From assembly GCF_051020975.1 (NCBI RefSeq), contig NC_135042.1, forward strand, positions 4,859,888-4,923,887: DNA of 64,000 bases. The letters run 5' to 3'. The notes beneath the pieces are model-generated. The model was not told where the DNA came from, ran no database searches, and saw only the letters and a program-made list of their open reading frames with translations. This document shows positions 40,302-53,050 of the stretch, in pieces; the first letter of the stretch is position 1, and every line of letters begins with the position of its first letter. The position numbers and the translations under genes were made by a program. This DNA is from Osmia lignaria lignaria (lineage: Eukaryota; Arthropoda; Insecta; Hymenoptera; Megachilidae).

Positions 40302-42689
40302 CACGTCAGAAATTCCCATCGTTCTATCCCTATCAATCTCGTCGTTCTTTGACATCCTTTCCCGATGTTCGTTGCAACATTTTTACCGTCGGCCAACCCT
40401 GGTCCGACGGGGATGTAAGGGGCGTTGCGGGGGTGTCGTCCCTTCAATCGATACCACCGTGTGACATCAGCATTATGAAATTCCTGTCCCGCCTGTTCGG
40501 CGTACCGGCAGCCTGATGAATAAATACTTCGCGCGGAATTCAGCGTGTCGAAGTCAGCTTAGCGTGCTTCGCGAATACTCGCCGGAACCCTTCGACTTCA
40601 AAGGGTTTCGATACTCGGATATCAGTCGGGACGCGTGTCGCTGAACGTTTCAATCGACGATTATTAATTCGACGTCGAATCCGCGATGAGATAACGTCTG
40701 CGATAACGCGTTTGCTTCGAAAGATTTGATAATTGATGAGAAGCTTTGTCTCTTCCCTTATCGTTTCTTCTCGATCACGATAAATTAATTTAAAATTTAA
40801 AGCTTGAAAATGTCCGGACGAGTGATTTATTGATACTCCTGATAGAAGTTCACTAATTTTCCCTCGGAACTTTGCGCACCGTACGAATCGACAAAACGGT
40901 GCCTCGTGTTTAGATAATCGAGCGCCTCTTGTCCGCGTGACTTTCGTGTTCACACGATACGCGATGCTTGCAATTAATTTCGCTGGTTGCCGTGTGATTT
41001 AGTGGCCCCTGGTGGAACCAACGTAGCTGCTGGCCGAACGATAAAACTAATTGCAATTACTGTAATTACGACGCGTCGTCGGTGGATCGTTTGACGGTCT
41101 TCCTTGTGTCTGCTACAAAACCATGTACACAGAGGAAGAATAATTATTAATTACAGTTGAACGCTGTTAAATTGAATATCCTTCGATCTTCTAGTTTTCA
41201 ATCCGTCAAATTCCGACGAATATTTCATTTCATTCCAATTATTCCACCGGTGAAACTCAAGCCAGGAATCTCATCGTATTCCGGTGAATACTACCCCTGG
41301 AAAACTTGTCGAGTACTCCCTGGAACTAGTTTCCTTTTTTCTACTCGTCATCAACACCTTAAATGCAGCATCGTGGAGAAACGGTGGTGCATAACGCGTT
41401 CCACGGACAGAATGCATCCATCCGTGGCAGAAAGCGTCCACTTTGTGGCCCGCAAGACATAATACCGTTTGATGATGTCATTATGCCGCGACGGGCTTAT
41501 TGTTTCTCGTAAAACGTACGTGCAAGCGTTCAGCTACGCGTGTACGTGTGTACAAGTCTTGGCTGGTACTTTCGACGGTATCCAACAACGTCGCGGCGGT
41601 CTTCAACAACATCCCCGTTTCAGCGTCGCCGTTGCTCGTCCTCGTAGACGACGCCAGTTGTCTCCATTTTCCACGACGGAACAATAAACCGGGCATAAAC
41701 TTATAATTAAATGTCCGTAACGGCGCGCGTTTGGCACACGTGACGTTCCTGTCCACCCCTGAATTCATCGCGGACGTCCGAAGAATGACCATTTCTTCCG
41801 TTACGTATTCGAGTCGTTGAAAATTTTTATTAAAACAGATAATTCGTCTCTGCTTGATTATTAAGGTTGATTAGGAACGTAGAGCCGGCTTTACAGGGGA
41901 GACCGAATGTATTCGTGACCGGAACGGTAGTTGCGCGCGAAAAGGGGTAAACTACCCCCGTTCGCCGGCTACCCATCGTCTCTTCTCTCCGACAAGTCCG
42001 GCTCGCTTTACGAATGGGCAAGTTTAAGCGAAGCGTAGGTTCGTACAAGTTGCCTGCCTCCACGGACTCTCGAGGTATCCGTCGTCGTAATAAATTGCTA
42101 AGCCGTTCCACGACCAGCCACTCTCCGAAACGTCCAATTAATCAGGGGGATGTTAATTTCGCCAGGCGAGACGATTTCCAGCCAGGGATTTTAAGCGAGG
42201 CCCGATTAAATGTCGCCCTTTGATCGTGAATAATTATCGCGATAAGCCGACTTCCGGAGTTATTAATCGAGTTTCGCGCCCGCTTCCTTCAACCCCCGAA
42301 CCCTGTCCATTGAGATTTCAACAAGAATACCTGATGATCGGGTATTTAATAATCATCGAGGTACACGAAGCGATATCAAGATCCTTTTAATCGATCTTTA
42401 CCCTAAAAACTTAACCCACCCCTTCGGACGTACAAAACTCGGCGAACCGTATTTCCATATTCGGCGAAGATCAATCGATAGAAAAGCGTGTCCGCGTAAA
42501 CTGAGAAAATTGTCTGGTCGAGCCTCGAGGTGATTGCGATCCTGGATCCCGCCGTGCCGGTTGGTTATCCAGAGGCTCCCAAGAGTTGCTCCGCTCCTCC
42601 TGCTTCCCGTTGGCCCGTTATTTTGGATTACGCAAGATACGGGTGTAGCTGTGGGATCTGGGATCCTAATGAAGGCACGTGCTGCTACT

Positions 42690-42691
<2 letters not shown>

Positions 42692-42733
<42 letters not shown>
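42692..42733 (+). repeat. (TC)21 microsatellite
   Basis: An uninterrupted CT dinucleotide run of 42 bp. Apparent Ser-Leu repeats on the plus strand and Arg-Glu repeats on the minus strand are translations of this run, not genes. It is a candidate polymorphic marker. Confidence 0.95.
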
Positions 42734-42735
<2 letters not shown>

Positions 42736-45440
42736 GGACAAGCTCCTTTGTCGTTCGCGACACGCCAGGGCTTTGGACCAGCTAGACACAGTTTAATTAA
42801 GCGAAACCAGAGCGCTACGCCGCCGGTGTGTACGTACACGTGTTGGTGAACACCCACGCGAACCCCTGTACACGTCCCGCTGCCTGCTGGCAGCTGCACA
42901 CACGTTGCTTGACCGTGTGCCGGATCGTTCAGCCGTACAGCATCGCCAGTTTAAACACACTGAACCCGGAGAATAGCGTAAGGGGTACGGGGCAAACGAC
43001 TATTGTGGCCAGGGCATCGTGACGATTCTCGGATTGGGGGCTTGATTTTTCGATGAACAAGATGGCTCGTGCCAGACCTACACCCTTGTTACCCACCCGC
43101 TACTGCCAGTTTCGTCCCGGCTCTCTTTTATTCTTTTGTGTTATCCTCGCATTGTATTCGCGTTTTCGATCCTTTTATTTAAGCCTCTTTTTCACTCGAA
43201 AGTCGGCTATTAACCATTCGGTATACTTATATCGAAAATATTTGGAAAAAATATTTTTAAAAGTCAAAAATATTTGAGACTTCGCTTCCGAGAAAATCGA
43301 ATTTAACCCTTTGACTTTCGTTGTTAAAAAAAAAAATAAAACGCCGCAATTTGCAACGAGACGAAAACGAGCGTCTGTACTAATAAATTAAATAAATTAT
43401 TTATTTTACACCGCTTAACCATCCTGCATAATAAAGTTTCTATTGACTTATGAAGTGTCGAATTAAATGAGTTAATCGAGGGGGTGAAAAATACAGTGAT
43501 GAAATATAATTAATTAACTTCACAACGTAGGTTAAATAATTGAAAGTTCCAAAAGTGTACTCTTAATTGAAAGCACATCCCTCGACTAATAATATCCATT
43601 CATTTTTCCACGAAGAATCGCTCACCCTTCGGAGAGGTTCGCCATAATATCTTTCTCCTGATGGGCTGTTACATGACGGGGAAAACGCGTTAGAGACGGG
43701 AACAGCCGAACGCAATTAAATTCGACCGATCGAGCAGCCAAGTCACCGCGAATCCTCCAATTAGGGTAAATATATTTATCAAAGGGACGGCGTCACGAGT
43801 GCGTATTAATCTTCTAATCCGGACAATGACGTCCGCGCACAAATATCGCTACAAAGAGGACGCGAGTACTTCTCACTTAATCGTAATTAAGCTCGCTCGT
43901 CGCCTCGATTGATTTACTCGTTGCTGCAGATGTTCACGTCACAAGGCTAATTCGTTCGAATACTTTCCATAAATTACTTTTATCGAGAAATATTTTGCAA
44001 AATTCTTACAAACTATAATTATTGTCATTTTGTCTTGATTTCAATTAATTAAGATTGTGTTAGCAAAATTTTTAAAAATGACTGAAATTTTTTTTTCAAC
44101 ATTTTTATTTAATCCGTATGGGACGTCGAATGATTTCGATCATCGCGATAACCGGTCCCCGTGTATTTCGATGTTAACCTTTGGACCGATGGTTTAACAA
44201 AGAAGCGAGCACCCAGCAAACGAACTAACCAACCAACCAACGAACGTACGAGAACCGCTTTGCTTCACTTTCACCTACACGGGTTCGATGCACTCCGGAG
44301 TGCAATTGCAACGGCACGGTGTACATATCGATGCAGCTCGACAGTAGCGTAGCAGCTGAACGTTGAATAGTATTCAACAACCGTCAGTATTTCTATGAAA
44401 CTCGACCATTTACCATCTAAAAATAATCATACTGACGATGGAATACGAAATACGAGAAATATCGTACGTTTGTGACGTATTAAAATATTTTTCCGTTGGC
44501 AAGCCTCGATTTTGTCTGAATTTCCACGAACCAATTCCCCGATAATCTAAGGTCAGCCGGTTATGCAATTCGCTTCATTAACCCCTTTTCCTGTAATATC
44601 CGTTGTGTAACGCAGTCGCAGAGCGATCGGTAAAATTGGAAAAAAATCATTTCTCTATCGTTGACTCGATCGCTAATAGATTTTCGACGGAAGAATGGAT
44701 CGATGAAAAAGGTGGTGTAAAATTGTCCTGTGGTCGGAGCGTTGTCGTGACCACGCGAAAACGCTTCGCTTATCCGCTCGACAATATCACGCGTGCCTCG
44801 CGTACGCTCGGCTGACTCCTCTAACGCCTTACACAGGCTTATGCAATTGATTCTCGTTCGAGCTTTTAAGTCTCGTCCTCGTAAGCCGATCGGCAATCAC
44901 GAGCAACTGTTTTGCCTCGCGATTCTATACGCGTGCCCGCCAAATAATGTTATTTATTTCTTTCTCCGCTTCTCTTCCTCCGAGCTGATGTATTCGATCG
45001 AACTTTCTTCTTATTGCGTATTTAAATCGACAAAAGAAATTTGTTTGAAGAGACGATGAGTACGCCTTTCGGTCGAGTTTCCATTTGTTCGATGGCTAAG
45101 ATAAATGTTATTTCGCGAGGATCAACAAAACGAACCGTGTCTAGAGGAGGGTTCAGCTCTCTCCGAGAACGAGCATCGCGTTCCGTGAAAAAGACCGATT
45201 GAAAAACACACCGTCAGCCATCGAATAAAAAGACAATCGATATCGATCGATCCCGATGCTCCGCGACACCCGGGTTATATTCGATTGAAACGCGTCGCGT
45301 CGCGACGCTTTGCCTCTCGACTCGGCCGCCAACAAGAAGGGAATACGATTGTTTTTACCATTACGGGTGTCGACACCCGCATCGAACGACACTTCGCGGT
45401 TTCCAGCCCCGAGATATCGAGCCAATTATACACCAAGTTT

Positions 45441-45860
45441 AGTAACATTTTCCAATATCTTTTCGATACCGTCTAATAACACTGATTAAGAAAAATTGAA
45501 GGACTCTCAAAACGGTCTAGTAAATTTTTCCAATCTTCCCTAGTAACATCTTCAATATCGCTTGGAAAACTTTCCAGTACCATCTAGTAAGATTTTCCAA
45601 TATTTTCTGTAAACTTTTCCAATACCATTTAATCAACATTAATTGATAAAAAATCTATAAAAATTAGCGGACTTTCGAAGCAGTCTAGTGAATTTTTCCA
45701 ATCTCCCCTAGTAATATCCTCAGTTTCCTCTAGTAACATCTTCAATATCCTCTGGGAAACTTTTCACTATATTCTAGTTACATTTTCAATATTTTCTAAG
45801 AAAGTTTTTCAATAACGCCTAATAACAGGAATGAATAGAAACTCGATAAAATTAGCAGTC
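45441..45860 (+). repeat. Degenerate nested tandem repeat, about 2.5 copies
   Basis: ATTTTCCAATAT-type stations recur at 45447, 45592 and 45782. Each is followed by CAATA-C or GATACC-TCTAAT, a short A-rich segment, then a GGTCTAGT or CAGTCTAGT station, AATTTTTCCAATCT and TCCCCTAGTAA. Large units are about 145 and 190 bp; the second has an extra internal block. Within them a 20-25-bp unit resembling CTAGTAACATTTTCCAATAT repeats loosely. It is non-coding satellite-like sequence. Confidence 0.65.
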
Positions 45861-47063
45861 TTTTAGATTTATAGGGAGCTGAGATTCCATCATCATCGTG
45901 AGAGATTCTATAGAAAACGGAAACGACGAAAGGGCTGGTAATTCCAAGAATAAACATTCGTGTATTTGCAACAGTTATCGAACGATTTCGTCGGCTGAAT
46001 TCACGATGAAACCTGTCCACGACGAGTCACCAGATAATCGTAATTTGCATCGAATCTAAATGGCATCGATCATTAAATTATCGACGCGCACCGCTGCTAA
46101 TGTACTTGACTGACAACAGAAAACACGATTGCCGTCGATACGGCACTGTCAATTTGCTTATCACCAATCCTGTTTTCTTTTCCTTTCAATTCAAACGAGA
46201 ATTAATGGCCGCCCTGTATCTTCCAATTAACTATTCATTGTCTCTAATTCGTTGCATTTCAAATAACCAGAATCAATTCGAAACAACCTGCTGAATAATC
46301 GTCAACTTACACAGCTTACACAATCTGCAAATTCCCAAATGAAGAAAAAACTAGAAACAAAAAGGTGATACAAGGTGGTATCACTGCTCAAAGGTTTAAG
46401 AAATTAAAAATATTTTATTTTGAAAATCCATCGCCAACTGTTCTTATTCCCTATTTCGTTTCTCTCTCAATTCCAATCGCTCAATCGTTTAAAGACACAA
46501 AAGCGCGTAGCTCGCGTGAGAGGAGGATATTATTTCGTCGGGGGATCGAGCAAAAAGATTTCCAGCTCGCCAAGTATCCTAGCCATCTTCTGGAAATTAA
46601 GTTCATCAATTATCTTCCGTCACGGTCCGTGCACCGCGTTAAATAGATCCATGATCGGCGTTTTACGCGCCAACGACAACACCTCTCGCGGTTTTACCGC
46701 GAATCGATAAATCAACCCATCACGATATCCTACGTGGAAAACGTAAAGAGGCAGGAGTAAAAAAAAAAAAAAATAAATAAATAAAAACGCGGGCAAGGTT
46801 GAAACGGAGGCGGAGGGAATAAAAAACAGTTCCCTCGATGCGGTTGTAATCACTTAACTCGCTTTTACGGTTAGTTTATTGGCCGAAGAAAACAGGCAAG
46901 GATCGACTTTTTATTTTCTTCACTCCAAGGATCTTAGACGATCGCTCCGAGGATAAATTAGCGCGACGAACCGATGGAAAGTAGGTGGATGAATCTTGTT
47001 ACATCCTGATCTATAGAAATGTCTTTGAGAAATTCTAATGAAGAATTTTGCCAAGAAAATTTT

Positions 47064-47350
47064 CCCAACATTTTTTTTTTTTTAATGATAATTTGTCTCT
47101 TTTTGAATAACTATTACATAAAAATTATCATAAAAAAAAAAAAAAAAAAAAAATTGTTGGGAACCAAGGATTTGAACCGAGGACCTTCAGATTGTTTAAC
47201 CACGGAGCGGATCCGTGACTCGCAATCTAAAGGTCCTCGGTTCAAATCCTTGGTTCCCAACATTTTTTTTTTTTTTTTTTTCTTATGGTAATTTTTATGT
47301 AATAGTTATTCAAAAAGAGACAACTTATCATTTAAAAAAAAAAAATGTTG
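47064..47350. repeat. Large near-perfect palindrome carrying two inverted tRNA-3'-half-like copies
   Basis: The left half (47064-47200) and right half (47215-47350) are reverse complements over about 135 bp, centred near 47208 on CACGGA-GCGGA-TCCGTG. In outward order each arm has CCTTNAGATTG, GGTCCTCGGTTCAAATCC (a pol III B-box-like T-arm) followed by TTGGTTCCCAAC, a T-rich run, then a shared unique stretch including AATAGTTATTCAAAAAGAGA. The T-arm region and AATCTGAAGGTC wording resemble the 3' half of a tRNA, but there is no D-arm or complete cloverleaf, so it is not a tRNA gene. The A/T runs suggest a retroposed tRNA-derived element that was duplicated head to head. Confidence 0.8.
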
Positions 47351-47395
47351 AGAACCAAGGATTTGAACCGCGGATCTCTAGATTGCGAGTTGTAT
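47345..47395 (-). repeat. Third tRNA-like copy beside the palindrome
   Basis: Starting ATGTTGAGAACCAAGGATTT and followed by GAACCGCGGAT and AGATTGCGAGT, this repeats the left-half wording of the palindrome in the same direction with several substitutions. A fourth, weaker echo (TGTTAAGAACCACTGCTCTA) starts at about 47479. The series suggests repeated local rearrangement of one tRNA-derived sequence. Confidence 0.6.
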
Positions 47396-50050
47396 GTGTG
47401 AGTTTGTCATACTTCTCAATGTAAGTAGTAACTAACTTTAATTATTAATATCTTTTAAACAATTAGTGACTTCAAAAATGTTAAGAACCACTGCTCTAAC
47501 CATTTGAATTCGACATCGGTTCGTCAGAAAAAGATTCTACGATGTTCTAATGCTCTAACAAGGTTGCATGCAAAGATCATCGATCCTCGAGGTTTCTCCG
47601 TATCCTCGTCGATCCAGATCGTGATCCTTTCGTGTAATGTACCGTCAAGCGGACTGTCGTTCCTCTTCACGGTTCTTGGTAGCCCCAAGGTCCAATGAAC
47701 CATCGGTTCGCGGAAGTTGGTCGAACAAAGAAAGTCCCACGATTCCTGGCCAAGACAAAAGTCGTGAAGCTTGATGTTCCACGTGCCTCGTCTCAACGAC
47801 TAGATAAAATTTCACCGTGTCCTTAGCAGTATTCCAGACCCGTCGTATCGCGATCCAGAAATCTTTGCTATCTCGAAATTCAACCAGCTCTTCCATGCAA
47901 AGAAAATTAAAGGGGGAAGAAGCAGAGGTCTCTTAAATTTTTCGGAACACCGTCGAACGGAAAACAGAGGGGAACAATCGGCAGAAAGGGTTGGATTGAA
48001 GCGTTGAACCGGCAGACAGGAATTTCATCCTGGTTTCGCGGTTCTGTTCCGCAGCCGGTTTACAGGATCCGGGATAAAGCGGCGAGCCGGATCGCATAAT
48101 AGCCGTGTACATCAGCTGATACAAGAGTTTTATGGGCGAGAATGGGCAGACGACAGTGCCGTGTGTCCCGTGTTTTTTGTCAACCAGGATTCCCGACTGT
48201 TAATCGGACAAAGAGCAGCCCGGTGCTCTATCCTGGCCGATTTATAGCCGCTTCTGCATTTGCATGCTTAAACAGCACTCGGAAAGAAAGAGGATGAGCA
48301 TTTTCTTCTGGATATTCGATGTCGACCCACTTACGTGCACTTTGATCGCTGGTTAGCCGAGTAACGCGTGACTTATCGTGGAAACCTTATCATTTTCCTT
48401 CTGAGTAATAATTATATTTAATCGCAACAGTCAAAGGAATGATCGTGCTTCTTTGAAAAGCAAATTCCTTGACGATAATTCGATCGGTTCAATATTTTCC
48501 TGTCGCGATTCTTAAGGGACAGGAAGATCGGTATTTCGAGGAAAAGGAAGGAAAGCGCGGATGAAATCGAACGACAAGGATCTGAAGGATCCAAGAGGGA
48601 ACGAAAGGTCGCGAAAGGAAGGGAACAGGGTAGAGGAACGTGAAGAGGCAAGGCTCGACTTTAATTGGACTGAAAAAATCGACAGACGTGTACCGAGGAC
48701 GACTACGCGGAGAGGTCGACGGCCGTCGAAGCAATTCGGGTGAAAAGATAAGTACGCGACGACGGTGCCAGGGGAAACGGAAATAATAAGAGACGTTCTC
48801 GAATTGAAAGACCAATTTGTTGCGCGGCCTCGATGGTTCGAAGACACTATTAGCGTCAGTTTACGAGCCGGCAGGAGCAAAAGGTGCCTTCGAGTTGACG
48901 CTGAAAACTTGGAAACTCGACGAACACCCACATACACACACAGAGAGAAAGAGACAATGCGATTCGATGCATCCTCCGTTGCGTTCCCGATTACCGTCAA
49001 TGCGAACTTCCATCCTCCAGATGACAGCCAGGATAATTGAGAAACGTTCTTTGAATCGTGGACGCGTACGATTCTTTCCGACGATTGCCAGGCAAATGCT
49101 TTCGCGATCCTCCTTCCCGTTCAACGTAATAGAAATTTTATGCAGACAGGATGATGAAGTCGTTCGAATCGACGCGTGTAAAATTTTATTCCCGCTGAGA
49201 TTTCGAATACATTGAATCAAATCTAAGAACCCAGTCGCAGAGTCATAGGAATTTGAACATTTTTTTCTTTATAGCTTATAGATTATCTTTACGAATATCG
49301 GTGTGTACTCGAGTGCAACGTAGATTTTTCATGATTCCTAAGATCATCGAAACCTCGATGGTGCGATCGAATTTATGAAAAATTCTCGATGGATTGAACC
49401 GCGCGTAATATACGCAAGAGACTGGAATACTCTAGCCGCGAACAGAAAGCGAGGCATCGAAACGGAAATGGGTCGAAGGTATTACTCACCGAGCAGAGTT
49501 CATTTTACTGTCGGACGTAAAACAATAACGGGAAATACTGTTGTTTCGTCCACTCGTTACCTCGTTGTTTTCTACGCGGAGAGAGAGAGGAGACGGAGGG
49601 GAAAAAAGCCACGACAGACATAGCAGAAGAAGTTCGAACGAAATGTAGCTGGCTCGTTGAAGCGCATTTTATTTCCGGTGCTTATCCAGTCGTGAACGAG
49701 CGGCCTGGCCAACGATATCCAAGCTTCTCGTTGATTCCAGCCGCTTCTTGCTGGACGGATGATTTTCTTGGCCAGCTCGCGGCCACCGAGCGGAAAGGGG
49801 GAGGTCTAAAGTGCACGACGTTCACGAGTCACGATCGCGCGAGTTGCACGCCGAGCTGGTTAGGCGGTCACGAATTTTACCGGAGGTTACAAAGATGTAC
49901 AATGGAGGCCACTTCTGGACGAAACCACTCGAATCGTATTCCGCGGTCTGTACGATCGTTGCCTCGATTTCACTCGTCTTCGTGGATTCTGGATTCGACT
50001 CGGTTTGCATTACAAATTTTCGGAGATTCGATGGTTGCTGGGTGAAGCTA

Positions 50051-50210
50051 CGGTGAATTTAAGGGGAATTTAAGTAGAATATGAGGGTGGCCTAGGGAGA
50101 CCCTAAGAAAGGCCTAGGAATCTAAGGGGAATCTAGGGAGAATTTAGGGAAAATCTAGGGAGGGCCTAAAGAGAACCTAAGGAGAATCTAAAAAGGGCCT
50201 AGAAAGAATC
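50051..50210 (+). repeat. Degenerate purine-rich minisatellite
   Basis: Units of about 10-14 bp resembling CTAGGGAGAAT, CTAAGGGGAAT and GGGCCTAGAAAGAAT are repeated at least ten times with drift. The plus strand is rich in A and G. No open frame runs through it. Confidence 0.75.
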
Positions 50211-51102
50211 CCTGATAAACCCCCAAACCCCAAAGAAAAGCCAAATGTAGAACCTCCAAGAAACATCTTTTGTTTCAGCAAAAAGAATCTAGATTTTTAT
50301 ACATTCTGTAGACTGTATTGAATAGTAGAGCGAGGATGTAAAGTATATAAGCTGAAGAAAGTTGTGTTCTTCGAAGTACGTACATTTTGAGAGGGTACAA
50401 GTGATAAATCCTGTCGGAGAAGATGTTTGCTCCAGCGGATTTCAAGGGAATCTAGTTTTGGAAAGAATTCAAGACGTGCCACGCTTCAAGCTTTGCTCGA
50501 ATTCTTCCTTTCTTGGCCGCAAACTATTTCTCTATCTATTTTACCGTGTTCATAAATAATGATCCATGGAATATTTATGACGCTATGTATCTTATGAAAT
50601 GTACTCGGGTAAGTAGATATTTGAAAGCATCGAATCACCGTGTTATTAATTTCCAATCGAGAATCGGTAACGCGATTTAAACATTCCGAAATTGTAAACG
50701 ACAAGACACATTAAGGGGGTGTTCTCGTACCAGGTATAAGAAAGGATCGCGTTATAAATCGCGGTATCTTTTGGCACCAGGTGGCAAACCATCAAATTCG
50801 CGGTTTTGTTGAAAAGAAATCGAAAAAAACCAGAGGAAGATCCCTGGAACGGATAAGGGAAAGAAGAAAAGAAGTGGGCGAAGGTGTAGAAAAGAAACGT
50901 GCGAGTATTGGCGAGGGTGCAAGAAGAATCGTTTCGAACGACTCCTCTCCTCTCTACCACTCTTTTTCTATCTCTTCAACCCGTCTTCGCGTCCCTTTCT
51001 CCATCTGTTTCTGCTCCTTTTCCTCCGTTCCATCTCCGTTTTGCACGCAAGATTAATTTTATAGCCACGAAACGTTCTGGCATCGCGTGTCGCCCGATGA
51101 AA

Positions 51103-51132
51103 GGACACCCTGTATACCGTAGGGTGGTGTCC
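51103..51132. repeat. Short hairpin made of two CAGGGTG-type ends
   Basis: GGACACCCTGTA (51103-51114) is followed five bases later by TAGGGTGGTGTCC, an imperfect inverted repeat of it. The left half is identical to the right terminus of the TA-CAGGGTG element family. A possible opposite terminus (TAAGGGGGTGTTC) lies near 50711, so this may be the right end of a larger decayed element. Confidence 0.4.
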
Positions 51133-52840
51133 TCTAACCGGGAGAAAAAGAGCGGAAGGAAGGAGACTGGAATATTTCTTTTCGCAATCTGAACCTTACC
51201 GGCCTGGTTCATCGATTTTCCTATCTTTCCAGATGACGTACAGCCATGATCTCCTGTCCATTTGTCACGTTTAGAGATCGTGCACACGACCATGCCAACA
51301 TCGAGCTTCTTCCTACTCGATTCTCTGCTTCTGAAACCTACCACGATCGATTCACGTGGAATCGACAAGTTAATAGAGCATAGACTTTCCCATTTATTTC
51401 GACGCGTCTACAGCCACGGAGAGCGGAAAAATTAAATACTATTATAATAATAGTAAATTTCCTTCCCTTAGAGAATCCCAAGGAATAGAAATACAATTCT
51501 GAGAATCCTTTAAAAATATAACACAAATCCTTTTTCAAGTACAAGTATATCAAACCTTCGTGAAAATTTGCTACTGTCGGTTCATCCTCTTCGCTATCCC
51601 GTTCCGTGCTTTCTGGTTCGCGGAACCGCGGAAGAACCGCTTAAGCCAATTGCAGGAGTAGAAGCTGCTATGACCGGCGTTCGCTTCGCAAATTAAAATA
51701 AACAGGCACGATACCGGGGTCGTTGCTGGCAGACGTCCAGACACGCTCCCCAAGCAACCCTGTGCGACGGAAATCGCTGTCGCGTTTGTACCTTTCAGAC
51801 GGCTGACGGTCTTTTTAAGGGCTTTGTGCCCGGTGAGCTCGATTTTTCAACTTTTCACGACTGAACACGACTTTTAGTACCATCCCCCTTCGCACTTACA
51901 AGAAACACGCGCACCGGCCACAAGAAATAACGCGTTCTATGGCGATGGCATTTATTCTATATACCTTCTTAATTTTTCACATTTTTCACCATTCAATCCT
52001 ACACTGATTCAATCCTTTGTACGATACGCTAGGAAAGGGTTAATCTCGCGTAGAGGAAGAACAAATTCTTTACGAAGCGGGATTGCGTGTAGGGGGATAA
52101 AAAGCGTAAAGGGCAGGCTCGCGAGGAATCCGAAAAACGCAGCGTCGGGGGTTAATTCGTCGTAAGCGTGAGCAGTTCGCGCAATTTCTGGTTTCCACGT
52201 TAGCGGGAGTAAAAGACGCTGGCATTCGTAACGCCCGGCGTAATTTCTGCGGCCGTTTGTCTTCTTGCGGGCTCGCCGCGCGTTCCGCACGTACGTGTAC
52301 GTGTCCGAGGCTGAACGCACGTAATCTCATCGCGAGCACGTACCTGATAGCGATGGATACGAGCTACAAATTTTATTGTACAATTTCTTAACAGTATTTT
52401 CTGTAATTGAAGTTTGTCATTTCGATCTATAGATATCCCAAAAATATGCCTATTTAGGAAGAAATTCGAAAAATTTGTATAATATTAAAAAGATTCTCAA
52501 CAATATTTTTGTTTTCCGACCATTTAAAGTGTACGACCTTCTTTATTCTTCGATTGTGCGAGGATTATTTTATTTTTCTGTTATTAAAATTGAAACTTGA
52601 ACCCATCACTAGCGACTATCTATCCCTTTCGATACAGTTACTCGCTAGAGCACGTTCAACCGTTAGCTAGAGTCCGATAATCGCGTGTACAGGTCGATCC
52701 ATAGAGATCGCGTTCAAATGGACACGTTCAATCCCGACGTTTTTAATCCCCCTTCGGTTTATGAGCGTTTTTTCCATCGGAACTTGTACCAGCGGTCTCT
52801 GATGGAGTGCTGATGGATGTTTCGGGGCGAATCATTTTGG

Positions 52841-53050
52841 TTAACACGTTAAACGCCGCAGTGGAAACGGACGTACACGGCGTGACACAGCTATTTTCCA
52901 ATTTCAATTTTCCACTTGCTACTCTATAAAATTAACACAACCGGATCTGTGTATTTTTAAAAAGGAAATTTCTAAATTTTTTAAATATCTGTTAGAAAAA
53001 TGTAGCGACTATTGGTAGGTTGAAAACAGTAACCGGATCGAAAGTGTTAA
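52841..53050. mobile_element. Probable piggyBac-type MITE, 210 bp
   Basis: The element is bounded by TTAA at 52841-52844 and 53047-53050. The ends read TTAACACGTT on the left and TTAACACTTT on the opposite strand at the right, 9 of 10 identical. The TTAA target plus a short terminal repeat fits piggyBac-derived MITEs. The interior has no coding potential. The repeat is short, so this is less certain than 56789-56963. Confidence 0.5.

Larger units (their letters stand above)
37786..47000 (-). other. Intron upstream of the HLH exon (3' part)
   Basis: This starts the intron that precedes the HLH exon; its 5' end is not in the window. I scanned the minus strand for an exon encoding the THNELEKNR-type basic region and found none. 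Contents are an exact 28-bp tandem duplication (37874-37932), a diverged duplication with 103-bp spacing (38436-38600), a 27-base G run, a 42-base CT run, three and a half AACC units (44227-44241) and a degenerate tandem array (45441-45860). Two isolated TTAA-flanked ends (40251 region and 43303) may be fragments of piggyBac-type MITEs. Confidence 0.7.

Noticed and set aside
40170..40352. Gly-rich small ORF
   Set aside because: It exists only because of the 27-base G run.
42398..42899. Arg-Glu-rich or Ser-Leu-rich frames near 42.7 kb
   Set aside because: They are produced by the CT dinucleotide run.
47157..47262. tRNA gene
   Set aside because: A T-arm-like, B-box-like word and part of an anticodon-arm-like sequence are present, but there is no D-arm, acceptor pairing or complete cloverleaf, and the copies are palindromic.
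51103..51132. Intrinsic transcription terminator hairpin
   Set aside because: The hairpin is better explained by transposon-end sequence and bacterial-type terminators are not expected in this genome.
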